From an uncultured Rhizobiaceae group bacterium (GTDB lineage: Bacteria > Pseudomonadota > Alphaproteobacteria > Rhizobiales > Rhizobiaceae), in the NCBI GenBank assembly GCA_947501445.1, contig CANMVS010000006.1:124001-188000 (forward strand): a stretch of DNA of 64,000 nt. Reading direction: 5' to 3'. A program made the position numbers and the translations under genes. Shown one piece after another: positions 1 to 8,742 of the stretch; the stretch's first letter is position 1, and every line of letters starts with the position of its first letter. Under the pieces are notes generated by a model. The model was not told where the DNA came from, ran no database searches, and saw only the letters and a list, made by a program, of their open reading frames with translations.

Positions 1-1
1 T

Positions 2-1909
2 GCTGCGATGGCCGATACAAAGGCGTTGCAGAAGACCCTCTTTGACGAGATGAAGGGGCGAATCAAGGAAGAAGACGCATCCATCCCCTCGCCTGACGGT
101 CCCTACGCCTATGGCACGTCCTTTGTAACGGGCGGTGAACAACCGCGTTTTTTCCGCGTGCCGCGCAATGGTGGTGAGGAAGAACTGCTGCTGGATGGCG
201 ACGCAGAAGCCAGTGGTTCGGGTTATTTTCGGATTTCTGCTGCCAACCATTCAGTCGATCATAAACAGTTGATCTGGGGATTTGACGACAAGGGATCGGA
301 ATATTTCAATTTGCGGGTGCGCGATATCGCCAGCGGACAGGACCTTGCCGATACCATTGAAAATACCGGTGGCGGCGGTGCATGGTCACCCGATGGCAAA
401 GGTTTCTTCTACTCGCTGCTGGATGAAAACCACCGTCCATCGAAGGTCTACTATCACGTGCTGGGCACAGATCAGAAGGATGACCGACTCATTTTTGAAG
501 AAAATGACCCCGGCTTTTTCATGGGTGTCGGCGGCAGCAAATTGAATGATTTCATCTTCATCAACGTGCATGATCATGAAACGTCTGAATACAGCATCAT
601 CCCGGCGAACGACCCGGATGCAACGCCAAGACTGGTTGCAGCCCGGCAGACCGGCGTGGAATATGACATGCACGAAGGTGGTGATGTCTTTTATATTCTG
701 ACCAACGCGGATGGTGCCAAGGATTTCAAGATCGTCGAGGCACCCATTGAAAATCCAGGAATGGAAAACTGGCGGGAAGTCGTTCCTCACAAGGCCGGTC
801 GACTGATCCTCAATCAGATGGTTTTCACCCGTTATCTCGTGTGGCTCGAACGGGACAACGGCCTCCCCAGAATCGTCATTCGGGAGCGTGAGAGCGGGCA
901 GGAACATTCGATTGAATTTGACGAAGATGCCTATGCACTGGGTCTGCAGGGATCTATGGAATATGACACCGAAATGATCCGGTTTTCCTATTCGTCGATG
1001 ACGACACCGTCGCAACAGTATGATTACAACATGCGCACCCGCGAACGTGTATTGCTCAAAACCCAGGAAGTACCTTCCGGTCATGACGCTGATGATTATG
1101 TCACGCGCCGTATCATGGCCCCTTCCCATGATGGAACACCAGTGCCTGTGACGCTGCTGTATCGAAAAGATACCGCGCTGGATGGATCAGCGCCCTGCCT
1201 GCTCTATGGCTATGGTGCCTATGGCATGACCATTCCAGCCTCGTTCAATACCAATTGTCTGTCGCTGGTTGATCGTGGTTTCGTCTATGCAATTGCCCAT
1301 ATCCGCGGTGGCAAGGACAAGGGATTTGCCTGGTACGAAGACGGCAAGCGTGAAAACAAGACCAACACCTTCCTGGATTTTATTGGTGCCGCAGAATTTC
1401 TGGCGGCAGAAAAATTCACCTCTTATGATCGTATAGTAGCGCAGGGTGGCTCCGCCGGTGGCATGCTAATGGGCGCTGTTGCGAATATGGCCGCTGACCA
1501 TTTTGGCGCCATTATCGCCGCCGTCCCCTTTGTGGATGTGCTGAACACGATGCTGGATGATACGTTGCCTTTGACACCGCCGGAATGGCCGGAGTGGGGC
1601 AACCCGATTGAATCCAAGACAGACTATGCCGGTATTGCGGCCTATTCACCCTATGACAATGTCAGCGCACAGGATTATCCGCCTATTTTGGCAGTTGCCG
1701 GATTGACTGATCCGCGTGTTACCTATTGGGAGCCGGCAAAATGGGTTTCAAAACTGCGTGATGTCAAAACCGGAGATGCGCCGGTCCTGTTTAAAACCAA
1801 TATGGAAGCTGGCCATGCCGGGGCTTCGGGGCGTTTTCAAAGACTTGAAGAGGTTGCCTTTGAATATGCATTCGCCCTGAAAACAGTTGCACCGGATACG
1901 CTGGGGTAA
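2..1909 (+). CDS. ptrB: Oligopeptidase B (S9 serine peptidase), 5'-truncated by window edge
   Basis: Prolyl-oligopeptidase-family serine peptidase that cleaves short peptides after basic residues, normally cytoplasmic. Visible are an N-terminal beta-propeller region and a C-terminal alpha/beta-hydrolase domain with the nucleophile motif GGSAGG, an aspartate in GLTDPRV and a histidine in EAGHAG. The frame stays open to the left edge. The first ATG (position 8) lies inside sequence that aligns with about residue 60 of typical ~690-residue family members, so the real start is upstream of the window. A weak hairpin (TGGCCCA/TGGGCCA, 1934-1955) follows the stop. Assignment to oligopeptidase B rather than prolyl endopeptidase is by overall resemblance. 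Confidence 0.9.
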   Translation, partial: AAMADTKALQKTLFDEMKGRIKEEDASIPSPDGPYAYGTSFVTGGEQPRFFRVPRNGGEEELLLDGDAEASGSGYFRISAANHSVDHKQLIWGFDDKGSEYFNLRVRDIASGQDLADTIENTGGGGAWSPDGKGFFYSLLDENHRPSKVYYHVLGTDQKDDRLIFEENDPGFFMGVGGSKLNDFIFINVHDHETSEYSIIPANDPDATPRLVAARQTGVEYDMHEGGDVFYILTNADGAKDFKIVEAPIENPGMENWREVVPHKAGRLILNQMVFTRYLVWLERDNGLPRIVIRERESGQEHSIEFDEDAYALGLQGSMEYDTEMIRFSYSSMTTPSQQYDYNMRTRERVLLKTQEVPSGHDADDYVTRRIMAPSHDGTPVPVTLLYRKDTALDGSAPCLLYGYGAYGMTIPASFNTNCLSLVDRGFVYAIAHIRGGKDKGFAWYEDGKRENKTNTFLDFIGAAEFLAAEKFTSYDRIVAQGGSAGGMLMGAVANMAADHFGAIIAAVPFVDVLNTMLDDTLPLTPPEWPEWGNPIESKTDYAGIAAYSPYDNVSAQDYPPILAVAGLTDPRVTYWEPAKWVSKLRDVKTGDAPVLFKTNMEAGHAGASGRFQRLEEVAFEYAFALKTVAPDTLG

Positions 1910-1933
1910 ACGCTACGTTCACAAGATTGGGGG

Positions 1934-1955
1934 TGGCCCATTTGAGTTTGGGCCA
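1934..1955 (+). terminator. Weak hairpin after ptrB
   Basis: A 7-bp perfect stem (TGGCCCA and TGGGCCA) encloses an 8-nt loop 24 nt after the ptrB stop. The downstream sequence is A/T-rich but has no uninterrupted T-run, so termination is only plausible. Confidence 0.35.
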
Positions 1956-2033
1956 TTATAACAAGACTTAAATAGTCAAGTTAAAATCAACCTGCTAAAA
2001 TGCAGGGCTGATTATACCCAGGAGCCAATCACA

Positions 2034-2837
2034 ATGATGAAACCCACAATCACGCCGAACCGCGGCAGGGCGACACGTGTTCTGGAAGTCAAGCACACCC
2101 GGCGCCTGACACCGACAATGCAGCGGGTCACGCTGACCGGCACTGATCTGGAGACATTTCCTGCAGGCCAGGAAAGCGCGCATATCAAGCTGATCATACC
2201 CTTGCCGCATCAAACACAAGCCGAATTTCGATCCGCACTGGAAAATGGTTCCAAGCTTGAACCAAGACGCACCTATACCGTTCGACATCACCGCGTTGAT
2301 GCCAATGAAATGGATGTGGATTTTGTGGTTCATGAGGGCGGCGGCCCGGCCTGCAACTGGGCGCTGGCAGCGCGAGCGGGTGATTTCATTGGTGTTGCAG
2401 GGCCGGGGCCGAAAAAAAAGCCTGATCACGGTGCATTGTGGTTTCTGTTCGGCGCCGATATGGCCGCCCTGCCCGCCGCCGCTGCAGCACTTGAAGACCT
2501 GCCCCATGATGCCGTCGGCCATGCCATCTTCGAAATTACGTCCGATGATGACATACAACCGGTTAATGCCCCCAAGGGCATGCAGATCCACTGGCTTGTT
2601 CACAATGAACCACATCAAAGCAGCAGCCAGCAGATCGAATTCTTCAGGTCGCTCGATTGGCCGGATGCATCACCCGGCATCTTCGTCGCTGGGGAGTCCG
2701 GTGCCGTGATTGCCCTGCGCAAGTATCTCATCGAAGAAAAGGGGCTGGATAAGCGGGCAGCCTATATCAGCGCCTATTGGAAAATCGGATTGGTTGAGGA
2801 CCAGCATCAGGCCATGAAACGCGCAGAAGCAGCCTGA
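2034..2837 (+). CDS. Siderophore-interacting protein (FAD-dependent ferric reductase family)
   Basis: Cytoplasmic flavoprotein of the ViuB/SIP family, which reduces ferric siderophores to release iron. The N-terminal half has the ferredoxin-reductase-like FAD domain with the RRTYTVR motif (near residues 81-87). The C-terminal half is the SIP NAD(P)H-binding domain. The length of 267 aa is normal. Two adjacent ATGs (2034 and 2037) follow an AGGAG at 2020-2024. It is a single-gene unit facing the convergent cytochrome gene, with no siderophore uptake genes next to it. I cannot identify a Fur or Irr box in its upstream region. Confidence 0.85.
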   Translation: MMKPTITPNRGRATRVLEVKHTRRLTPTMQRVTLTGTDLETFPAGQESAHIKLIIPLPHQTQAEFRSALENGSKLEPRRTYTVRHHRVDANEMDVDFVVHEGGGPACNWALAARAGDFIGVAGPGPKKKPDHGALWFLFGADMAALPAAAAALEDLPHDAVGHAIFEITSDDDIQPVNAPKGMQIHWLVHNEPHQSSSQQIEFFRSLDWPDASPGIFVAGESGAVIALRKYLIEEKGLDKRAAYISAYWKIGLVEDQHQAMKRAEAA

Positions 2838-2848
2838 TTGTCACCCGG

Positions 2849-3763
2849 TCAATAGCCGTTCCCGTGAGCGGGGATGGCTTTGAGATAGGCGGCAATTGCC
2901 TCCCGATCTGCGGCGGGTAACTTTGCCATATTTGCCTGTACAGATACCATCGAGCCACCAACTGAATCGAAATCGGGGGTGAAGCCACTTTCCAGATAAT
3001 AGGCGATGTCGCCAGCACTCCAGCTTTTGAGACCACCACCTGGGGTAATATTGGGAATAACACCTTCACCATCGGGATTTTTCGCCCCGGACAGCCAGAC
3101 ATCAAGCTTGAGACCACCAATCAGTGAACGCGGCGTGTGACACTCACCACAATGACCAGGCCCCTCAACAAGATACTGGCCACGCTGGATCGCCTCATCA
3201 CTTGAGGCGAAACGCACCACAGAACCGCTTTTGAGATAGAGCCTTTTCCACAGGCCCACAGCACGCCTGATATTGAAAGGAAATCCCAGTTCGTGCGCCG
3301 GTGCGACATTACTGCTTGCAGGCAGGGTCTTCATGTAGGCCCAAAGATCATTGAGGTCCTGCATGTCCATTCTTGTATAGGATGTATAGGGGAAGGCCGG
3401 ATACAGATGCTCGCCGTCGCGACCAACGCCCATCTTCATTGAATTGGCAAAATCAGAAAATGACCAATTGCCCAGACCCGCATCCTTGTCCGGCGAAATA
3501 TTCGGTGCATAGAAATCACCAAAGTCACTTTTAAGCGCCAGGCCACCCGCCATTACCAGTTTTTCATCACCCTTGGCGCCGGGAGCGGCATGGCATGAGT
3601 TGCACCCCCCCGCCCAGAACATTTCTTCTCCACGCGCCAGATCAGCATCAGGCAGATCGGCAAAGGCCGTTTGCGACAGTGTGGTTGGGGCGGAAAGGAA
3701 CCATGCCGCCACAGCGGCGACAATGGCAAGCAACACGGCTGTAATAAAAATGCGACGTATCAC
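2849..3763 (-). CDS. Membrane-anchored di-heme cytochrome c
   Basis: Periplasmic electron-transfer protein with two covalent haem sites, CNSCH (C54-H58) and CGECH (C205-H209), each within a cytochrome-c-type domain. Residues 5-23 form a hydrophobic segment likely to be an uncleaved anchor or signal. The architecture resembles the cytochrome subunits of quinoprotein or membrane alcohol/aldehyde dehydrogenases, but no dehydrogenase subunit is adjacent. The cytochrome c' gene lies 44 bp upstream on the same strand and may be co-transcribed. The electron donor and acceptor cannot be deduced. Confidence 0.8.
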   Translation of the reverse strand: MIRRIFITAVLLAIVAAVAAWFLSAPTTLSQTAFADLPDADLARGEEMFWAGGCNSCHAAPGAKGDEKLVMAGGLALKSDFGDFYAPNISPDKDAGLGNWSFSDFANSMKMGVGRDGEHLYPAFPYTSYTRMDMQDLNDLWAYMKTLPASSNVAPAHELGFPFNIRRAVGLWKRLYLKSGSVVRFASSDEAIQRGQYLVEGPGHCGECHTPRSLIGGLKLDVWLSGAKNPDGEGVIPNITPGGGLKSWSAGDIAYYLESGFTPDFDSVGGSMVSVQANMAKLPAADREAIAAYLKAIPAHGNGY

Positions 3764-3807
3764 GATATCTGCCTTTTCCTGGAATATCCGCCCCTGATCA
3801 GATCGGG

Positions 3808-4248
3808 CTAGTTTTTCTTCACGCGGTAGGCTTCATGACAGGTGCTACAGTTTTTCGCCACTTTGCCGAATTGCACCTTAAAGGCATCGAGATCCTGTGG
3901 GGCTGCCGCTACTGCATTTGATGTATCATTGCCAAATTTGTCGACGGCTGATTCAAATCCAGTGCGGTCACTCCAGATTTTCGGGCTGGCCTCGGTATCA
4001 TGACCGGTTTCCGTGCCTTCGGGAAATTTTTCAACGAAATTCTTTGTGGCGTCATTCATCGTCTGGAATGCTTTTGCCACCGCTGCTGCATCATAGTTGA
4101 TTTCACCCTTGGCTGTTTTTGCCAGTGTGCCCATCGCCTGCCCCACAGATTTCATGGTCAACTGTCGTTCTTCCTGTGGTGTGCCCGCGGCCAGAACCGG
4201 AGAGGCAACCAGAGCAGCGGCCAATGTCAACGCAACAGTGTATTTCAT
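3808..4248 (-). CDS. Cytochrome c' (c-prime)
   Basis: Small periplasmic high-spin cytochrome. It has a signal peptide ending near VLAAG (residue 21), an alpha-helical body, and the haem motif CSTCH at residues 134-138 at the C-terminus followed by EAYR, the class-defining arrangement. Family members bind NO and CO and are implicated in nitrosative-stress protection. Length 146 aa is typical. It is first in a probable two-gene unit with the di-heme cytochrome. A TAACTCCCG-type upstream sequence gives a modest ribosome site (GGGAGTTATCC before the ATG). Confidence 0.88.
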   Translation of the reverse strand: MKYTVALTLAAALVASPVLAAGTPQEERQLTMKSVGQAMGTLAKTAKGEINYDAAAVAKAFQTMNDATKNFVEKFPEGTETGHDTEASPKIWSDRTGFESAVDKFGNDTSNAVAAAPQDLDAFKVQFGKVAKNCSTCHEAYRVKKN

Positions 4249-4452
4249 GGATAACTCCCGATGATAAATTAGAACCTGTCTAACAATAGACAGGACAAAT
4301 GTGAAAACTCAAAGAAATAAAATCAAATAAATTGCAGCACATTTGATCTGCTCGGCAGATTCTAGGTAATCGGCACGGGAGAATGGCAAAATGACGGCGC
4401 AGGAGCCTGTCCGGACCCCGAGGAAACTGCGGCGCAACACATTATCCGCAAT

Positions 4453-4478
4453 AAAAAACCCCGGCGAATGCCGGGGTT
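4453..4478 (-). terminator. Intrinsic terminator of sodB
   Basis: On the minus strand, AACCCCGGC and GCCGGGGTT form a perfect 9-bp GC-rich stem around a 4-nt ATTC loop, followed directly by TTTT. It sits 28 nt after the sodB stop codon and is the clearest rho-independent terminator in the window. Confidence 0.93.
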
Positions 4479-4506
4479 CAGAGCGAAACCACAATGGTAT
4501 GCCCGA

Positions 4507-5103
4507 TTATGCAGCTTCGTACATTTCCAGCACGTAATCCCAATTGATGAGACTATCGACAAAGGCTTCCAGATATTTTGGACGCGCGTTGCGGTAATCA
4601 ATGTAATAGGAATGTTCCCACACATCGACACCAAGGATCGGCGAAGCGCCATGCACCAATGGGTTTTCACCATTGGGTGTTTTCATGATTTCAAGCTTAC
4701 CGCCTTTGACAGCAAGCCAGGCCCAACCGGAGCCGAATTGTGTCATGCCGGCAGCAACAAAATCTGCCTTGAATTTGTCATAGCCACCAAGATCGGAATC
4801 AATCGCTGCAGCCAGTTTTCCAGGAAGCGCAGTGCCACCGCCTCCCTTTTTCATCCAGTTCCAGAAATGAACATGGTTGTAATGCTGGGCAGCATTGTTG
4901 AAGAGGCCGGCGTTCTTGCCAAATGACTGGCGAACAACATCTTCCAGCGACAGGGCGTCCATGCCAGCTTCAGCAGCCAGCTTGTTGCCATTGTCGACAT
5001 AGGCCTTGTGATGCTTGTCGTGATGGAATTCGAGTGTCTCACGCGACATAAATGGCGCAAGTGCTTCATAATCGTAGGGAAGGTCTGGCAGTTCAAAAGC
5101 CAT
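4507..5103 (-). CDS. sodB: Superoxide dismutase, Fe/Mn family
   Basis: Converts superoxide to hydrogen peroxide and oxygen in the cytoplasm. Metal ligands lie in LEFHHDKHHKAYV (first His), AAQHYNHVHFWN (second His) and DVWEHSYYIDYRN (Asp and His). The AQHYNH signature favours the iron form, although Fe and Mn forms cannot be separated firmly by eye. I use the ATG at 5103 because GGAGAG lies just upstream and it gives the usual 198 residues beginning MAFELPDLPY. The upstream in-frame extension to 5178 lacks a ribosome site. It is monocistronic with a strong terminator. Confidence 0.95.
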   Translation of the reverse strand: MAFELPDLPYDYEALAPFMSRETLEFHHDKHHKAYVDNGNKLAAEAGMDALSLEDVVRQSFGKNAGLFNNAAQHYNHVHFWNWMKKGGGGTALPGKLAAAIDSDLGGYDKFKADFVAAGMTQFGSGWAWLAVKGGKLEIMKTPNGENPLVHGASPILGVDVWEHSYYIDYRNARPKYLEAFVDSLINWDYVLEMYEAA

Positions 5104-5232
5104 GTCGCTCTCCATTTCCGGCATATAGCCTATTGTGTCAATCGGGTGGAACATATTCGCGAGAACCGGACTCGGCAAGGTATTGTGTAGGGTTTATTTG
5201 CCGGTTACGGGATAAAACAATATCCAATACGG

Positions 5233-6111
5233 TTAAATCTTGCGACCTGCATGCGCCCAGTCCCAGTAGAGCGCACGTGCTTTGCGCGCAACGGGACCTG
5301 CCTGATAGGCACGATCCTCCACCCGGGTGATCGGCACGACCTTGGAATGATTACCCGTGGTGAACACTTCGTCCGCATTTAAAAAGTCTGCAACGTGCAG
5401 CTTCTGCTCAACCACATCATATCCCGCCTCAGTCAAAAGGTTCATTATGCGCGCCCTGGTAATGCCGGCCAGAAAGGTCCCATTGGCCGCCGGTGTAAAC
5501 ACCGTACCACCCTTGACCAGAAACACATTGGATGTGCCCGTTTCGGCAACATTGCCGAGCATGTCAAGGACCAGCGCATTATCGAACCCGCGAGATTTGG
5601 CCTCCATGATCGCCCGCCCGTTGTTTGGATAAAGACACCCGGATTTCGCATTGGTTGGCATCGTTTCGGGTGTCGGGCGGCGAAAGGGTGACACCGTTAC
5701 CGAAAAGCCATCCGAAGGGATCATCGGTGCTTCATACAGGCACAGGCAAAATCGCGTTGATTCGGGATCAGCAGGCACAGACATATAGCCGCCATGTTCT
5801 GCCCAATACATCGGTCTGATGTAAACTGCGGTATTGCCATCAAATTTCTTCAGGCCATCACAGGCCAGTGCTTCAATGGCCTCGGCTGTCATGGTTGCCT
5901 TCAACCCCAGGGCCGCAGCCGAATCATTGACCCGCTGGCTGTGAAGGTCGAGATCCGGTGCAACATGTTCAAACCAGCGTGCACCGTCGAAAACAGACGT
6001 GCCAAGCCACATGGCGTGCGATCGCGGCCCCAGCAACGGCACATTGCCTTCATGCCAATCGCCATCAACGAAAGTCCAGGTCGCGGTTTGGACGTCGGAA
6101 TGCACCGTCAT
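5233..6111 (-). CDS. Branched-chain-type class IV aminotransferase
   Basis: PLP-dependent fold-type IV aminotransferase. The likely role is transamination of branched-chain amino acids with 2-oxoglutarate (IlvE-like), in the cytoplasm. The Schiff-base lysine is K156 in TNAKSGCLYPNN, and the conserved glutamate and phosphate-binding loop appear in NVAETGTSNVF and GITRARI. Length 292 aa fits. It is divergent from the haloacid dehalogenase gene and is a single unit. Class IV also holds D-amino-acid aminotransferases and aminodeoxychorismate lyases. The NAKSG..YPNN sequence suits the subgroup usually annotated as branched-chain aminotransferase. Confidence 0.82.
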   Translation of the reverse strand: MTVHSDVQTATWTFVDGDWHEGNVPLLGPRSHAMWLGTSVFDGARWFEHVAPDLDLHSQRVNDSAAALGLKATMTAEAIEALACDGLKKFDGNTAVYIRPMYWAEHGGYMSVPADPESTRFCLCLYEAPMIPSDGFSVTVSPFRRPTPETMPTNAKSGCLYPNNGRAIMEAKSRGFDNALVLDMLGNVAETGTSNVFLVKGGTVFTPAANGTFLAGITRARIMNLLTEAGYDVVEQKLHVADFLNADEVFTTGNHSKVVPITRVEDRAYQAGPVARKARALYWDWAHAGRKI

Positions 6112-6280
6112 TTTTATATCCTCGGATTGCTGGTTGGCTCAACTGAGCATGTGTTGGCAGTCAAATTGATTGTGCCAGCAAGGTCAATGTCAAAGCAACA
6201 GGGGAAACTGGTCCTGTGCACCCTTGACGCAGGGGTTCAGCCAGAACATGCTGCAGTGCAAAATTGAAGGGACTGATATC

Positions 6281-6946
6281 ATGCCTCCGGCAAACCATTA
6301 CGCGGCTTATGTTTTTGATGCCTACGGCACTTTGTTTGACGTTCATGCTGCGGTTCGACGCCATGCGGATGCGGTCGGTCCTGATGGTCAGCTGCTATCG
6401 GAAATCTGGCGAAACAAACAACTTGAGTATTCCTGGGTGCGCGCATTGATGGGTGCCTATGTGGATTTTTGGCAGTTGACCGAACAGGCGCTGGATTTTG
6501 CCATCCAGAAAGTACCGTCCGTTGACGCTTCCCACCGTGATGCGTTGCTGGAGGCCTATTGGGAGCTGGACTGCTACGAGGAAGTGCCAACAGTCCTCAA
6601 GGCGTTGAAAGATCACGGCGCAAAAATCGCAATCCTGTCCAACGGATCCAGAAAAATGCTTGAATCAGCAGTGCGCAATGCAGCACTTGAAACTGTCCTC
6701 GACGATGTGTTTTCCGTCGAAGACCTGCAGACATTCAAAACCACACCATCCGTTTATGAAATGGTAACAACGGCGTATCGGCTTTATCCCGATGCCGTGT
6801 CGTTCCAATCTTCCAATCGCTGGGATGTCGCCGGCGCGCAAAAATTTGGTTTTCGTACCGTGTGGATCAATCGGACAGCCAATCCTGATGAATACAAAGA
6901 CTATTCGCCGGACGTGGTGCTGCCCAATCTGAAACTGTTGTCCTAA
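6281..6946 (+). CDS. Haloacid dehalogenase, type II (HAD superfamily)
   Basis: Cytosolic hydrolase that replaces the halogen of L-2-haloacids with hydroxyl. The nucleophile is D13 in VFDAYGTLFDVHAA. HAD motif II is SNGS, and the family signature SSNRWDVAGAQKFGFRTVWINR is near the C-terminus. The motif III region reads FKTTPSVYEMV instead of the usual YKPDPRVY, but the lysine is kept. I place the start at 6281 (GAAGGG about 10 nt upstream, 221 aa, normal length). Natural substrates could be non-halogenated in this organism. Confidence 0.85.
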   Translation: MPPANHYAAYVFDAYGTLFDVHAAVRRHADAVGPDGQLLSEIWRNKQLEYSWVRALMGAYVDFWQLTEQALDFAIQKVPSVDASHRDALLEAYWELDCYEEVPTVLKALKDHGAKIAILSNGSRKMLESAVRNAALETVLDDVFSVEDLQTFKTTPSVYEMVTTAYRLYPDAVSFQSSNRWDVAGAQKFGFRTVWINRTANPDEYKDYSPDVVLPNLKLLS

Positions 6947-6960
6947 CACACAGCAGCCTG

Positions 6961-7578
6961 CTAGGCGGCAGAGCAACGCCTGAGATGATCAAGGGGCGCT
7001 GCGCTGCCGCCGGACGCTTTTTGCAATGTCCTGCGCAAATCCACACGCTGCTGCAATGGAAAATAGTCACTGGTTTCAACGGTTTTGAGGAAGGTGCTCA
7101 CCGGGATCGCACCTTCAGGTAAAGGGCGCGTTGAACAAGCGGTAATGCCGATGCCAAGGGAGCCCTTGCCGCCGCCATTTGTTTCCCGGTCCTGACGGAT
7201 TTTATTCTGCATTTGTTCAAACCGCCTGGCATCTTCATCTGACAGCCGTGCCGACCATGCCTGCTCTGCCATCTTGACATAGGCGGCCATAGCCTTTGAC
7301 CCGGCTTGTGGCTGAACAATCGGCAAAAACTGCTGAGCGACCTTCCATCGCCCATTTTTGGAAACATAATCGAGACTGACGATTACATCACCCGTCGCCA
7401 CCTGCAGGTATTCAGGGGTAATCACACCGAAACGTATCTGTGAAGGATCAGCCTCCATCGGGCTGATACGTGCAAGTTTGATCAGACTGGCCGGCGATGT
7501 GGTCGTACAGCCCTGGATTAAAACCAAAGCAACCATCGCCAGGACGGAAAACACAAAACAGCGCATGACAGAATACAT
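6961..7578 (-). CDS. Uncharacterised lipoprotein
   Basis: I do not recognise the family. Residues 6-20 are hydrophobic and end in a lipobox LIQGC (C24), so the product should be a membrane-attached lipoprotein of about 180 residues. The ATG at 7578 has GAGG about 9 nt upstream; a second ATG at 7566 is possible. The body contains short alternating beta and helical stretches and no catalytic motif that I can name. The gene converges with the dehalogenase, 14 bp from its stop, and has a long A/T-rich upstream region. Confidence 0.65.
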   Translation of the reverse strand: MYSVMRCFVFSVLAMVALVLIQGCTTTSPASLIKLARISPMEADPSQIRFGVITPEYLQVATGDVIVSLDYVSKNGRWKVAQQFLPIVQPQAGSKAMAAYVKMAEQAWSARLSDEDARRFEQMQNKIRQDRETNGGGKGSLGIGITACSTRPLPEGAIPVSTFLKTVETSDYFPLQQRVDLRRTLQKASGGSAAPLDHLRRCSAA

Positions 7579-7952
7579 CAAAAAACCTCAAAATCGTTTC
7601 AATTCGAGGAATATTTAATGTTTTACGATAAATTATTCAAGTTTTTTTATATTTAATCATCAAATAACATGTGGCCACGCTGATAATCAGATACCCACCC
7701 CCAATAGAGCAATTCATGTTTTGACGGAATCGGCAAAACCTGAATGCATCAACAAAATCAAAGGCCGACACCGTTGTCCCGTTTCTGACAAAACGTGAAA
7801 CGGTCTAGGCTGCCCTGCTGTGCGAAACTGATTCAATGCGCCGTCTCATCCACCTGAAAGAGCTTGTTTTATCGCCACCGGATTTCAATTGCCGGACGCA
7901 GTGCTCCAGTGATTGAATTCTGACAACTCAGGCAGTTTGAAAGCGGATGACG
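7579..7952. other. Intergenic region with one dispersed-repeat copy
   Basis: About 370 bp without a gene. The first ~100 bp is A/T-rich and probably holds the promoter of the lipoprotein gene on the minus strand. Repeat copy A occupies 7706-7807. The remaining 145 bp before the convergent-side ddaH stop shows no hairpin with a T-run and no open frame of note. Confidence 0.7.
7706..7807 (-). repeat. Dispersed two-hairpin repeat, copy A
   Basis: Full-length copy of the window's ~102-bp repeat family, in reverse orientation relative to copies B, C and F. It contains both hairpins: CCGTTTC/GAAACGG and the longer ATTCAGGTTTTG-type arm. Unlike copies B-E it does not abut a stop codon: it lies 128 bp from the lipoprotein start and 146 bp from the ddaH stop. 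Confidence 0.9.
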
Positions 7953-8735
7953 TTAAAACCGCAATGATAGGCACGACATGCCACCGTCAAGTTTGGCGCA
8001 TTCGCTATTGTTGATCTCACGCACCTCAAATCCATGACCACGCAAAGTTGCCGCTGTTTTGGGAAAACCGGCAGGCATCAATACGAACTGATTAAAACGG
8101 ATCGAATTGGCTGCGGCCTCTTCACCCAATGCAGTATGCAGCACGCGATAACCTTCAAAACATCCCGAAGCATCAAGTCGCTGTGTCGACAAAATGGTAT
8201 TGCCATCAAGAAGAGAACAATCTGTTTTGAAGTGCAGAACGCCCTTGGGTGTATGAACTTCACGCAATGTGTAGCCCCAGGTGCCGACCAGATCTTTTAG
8301 TTCAGCCACCCCTTGTGCATCCGTGCGTTCAGAGCGACCAACGAGGATCTCTTGGGACGTCACCAGAATATCGCCGCCCTCAACAAAGCCGGGTCCTTGC
8401 ATTTCGAGCACGTTGTCAAAATGATCTTCAATGGCTGGTCGCATTTCAGCCACTTCCCCGGCACGCGAGGCCGCCCCGGGCCGCATCATGATTGCCCCTT
8501 GCGGCAGGCAAAGGGCAGTATCCTCGACAAAGACTGAATCGGGATAGGCGTCCAGCGCTGGCAATTCGACAATTTTCGCCCCGGTTTCACGCAAGGTCGC
8601 CACATATGCGCCATGGTCCCTTTGCATTTGTTCAAGATCAGGCGCGCCGATATCCATTGCCCGCAGGCCTGAAGTGATGCTTGCAGATGGCCGGCGGGTG
8701 ATGGCCCGGGTAAATTCGATGGTTGGGTCTGTCAT
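7953..8735 (-). CDS. ddaH: Dimethylarginine dimethylaminohydrolase-like guanidino hydrolase
   Basis: Guanidino-group-modifying enzyme. The DDAH reaction converts N-omega-methylated arginines to citrulline and methylamines. The 260-residue product carries the triad E119 (VEGGD), H168 (VLHFKTD) and C255 (GGMSCLS). The spacing matches the known Pseudomonas aeruginosa enzyme (E114, H162, C249). Start at 8735 is supported by GAGGAAA directly upstream and by the 7-bp gap to the aruI-like stop. It is the last gene of a three-gene unit with aruI- and aruH-like genes. Methylarginine specificity is inferred from family; arginine deiminase or another guanidine substrate is possible. Confidence 0.85.
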   Translation of the reverse strand: MTDPTIEFTRAITRRPSASITSGLRAMDIGAPDLEQMQRDHGAYVATLRETGAKIVELPALDAYPDSVFVEDTALCLPQGAIMMRPGAASRAGEVAEMRPAIEDHFDNVLEMQGPGFVEGGDILVTSQEILVGRSERTDAQGVAELKDLVGTWGYTLREVHTPKGVLHFKTDCSLLDGNTILSTQRLDASGCFEGYRVLHTALGEEAAANSIRFNQFVLMPAGFPKTAATLRGHGFEVREINNSECAKLDGGMSCLSLRF

Positions 8736-8742
8736 ATTTTCC

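Noticed and set aside
386-1129. 247-codon frame antisense to ptrB
   Set aside because: Shadow of ptrB; no start signal or recognisable domain.
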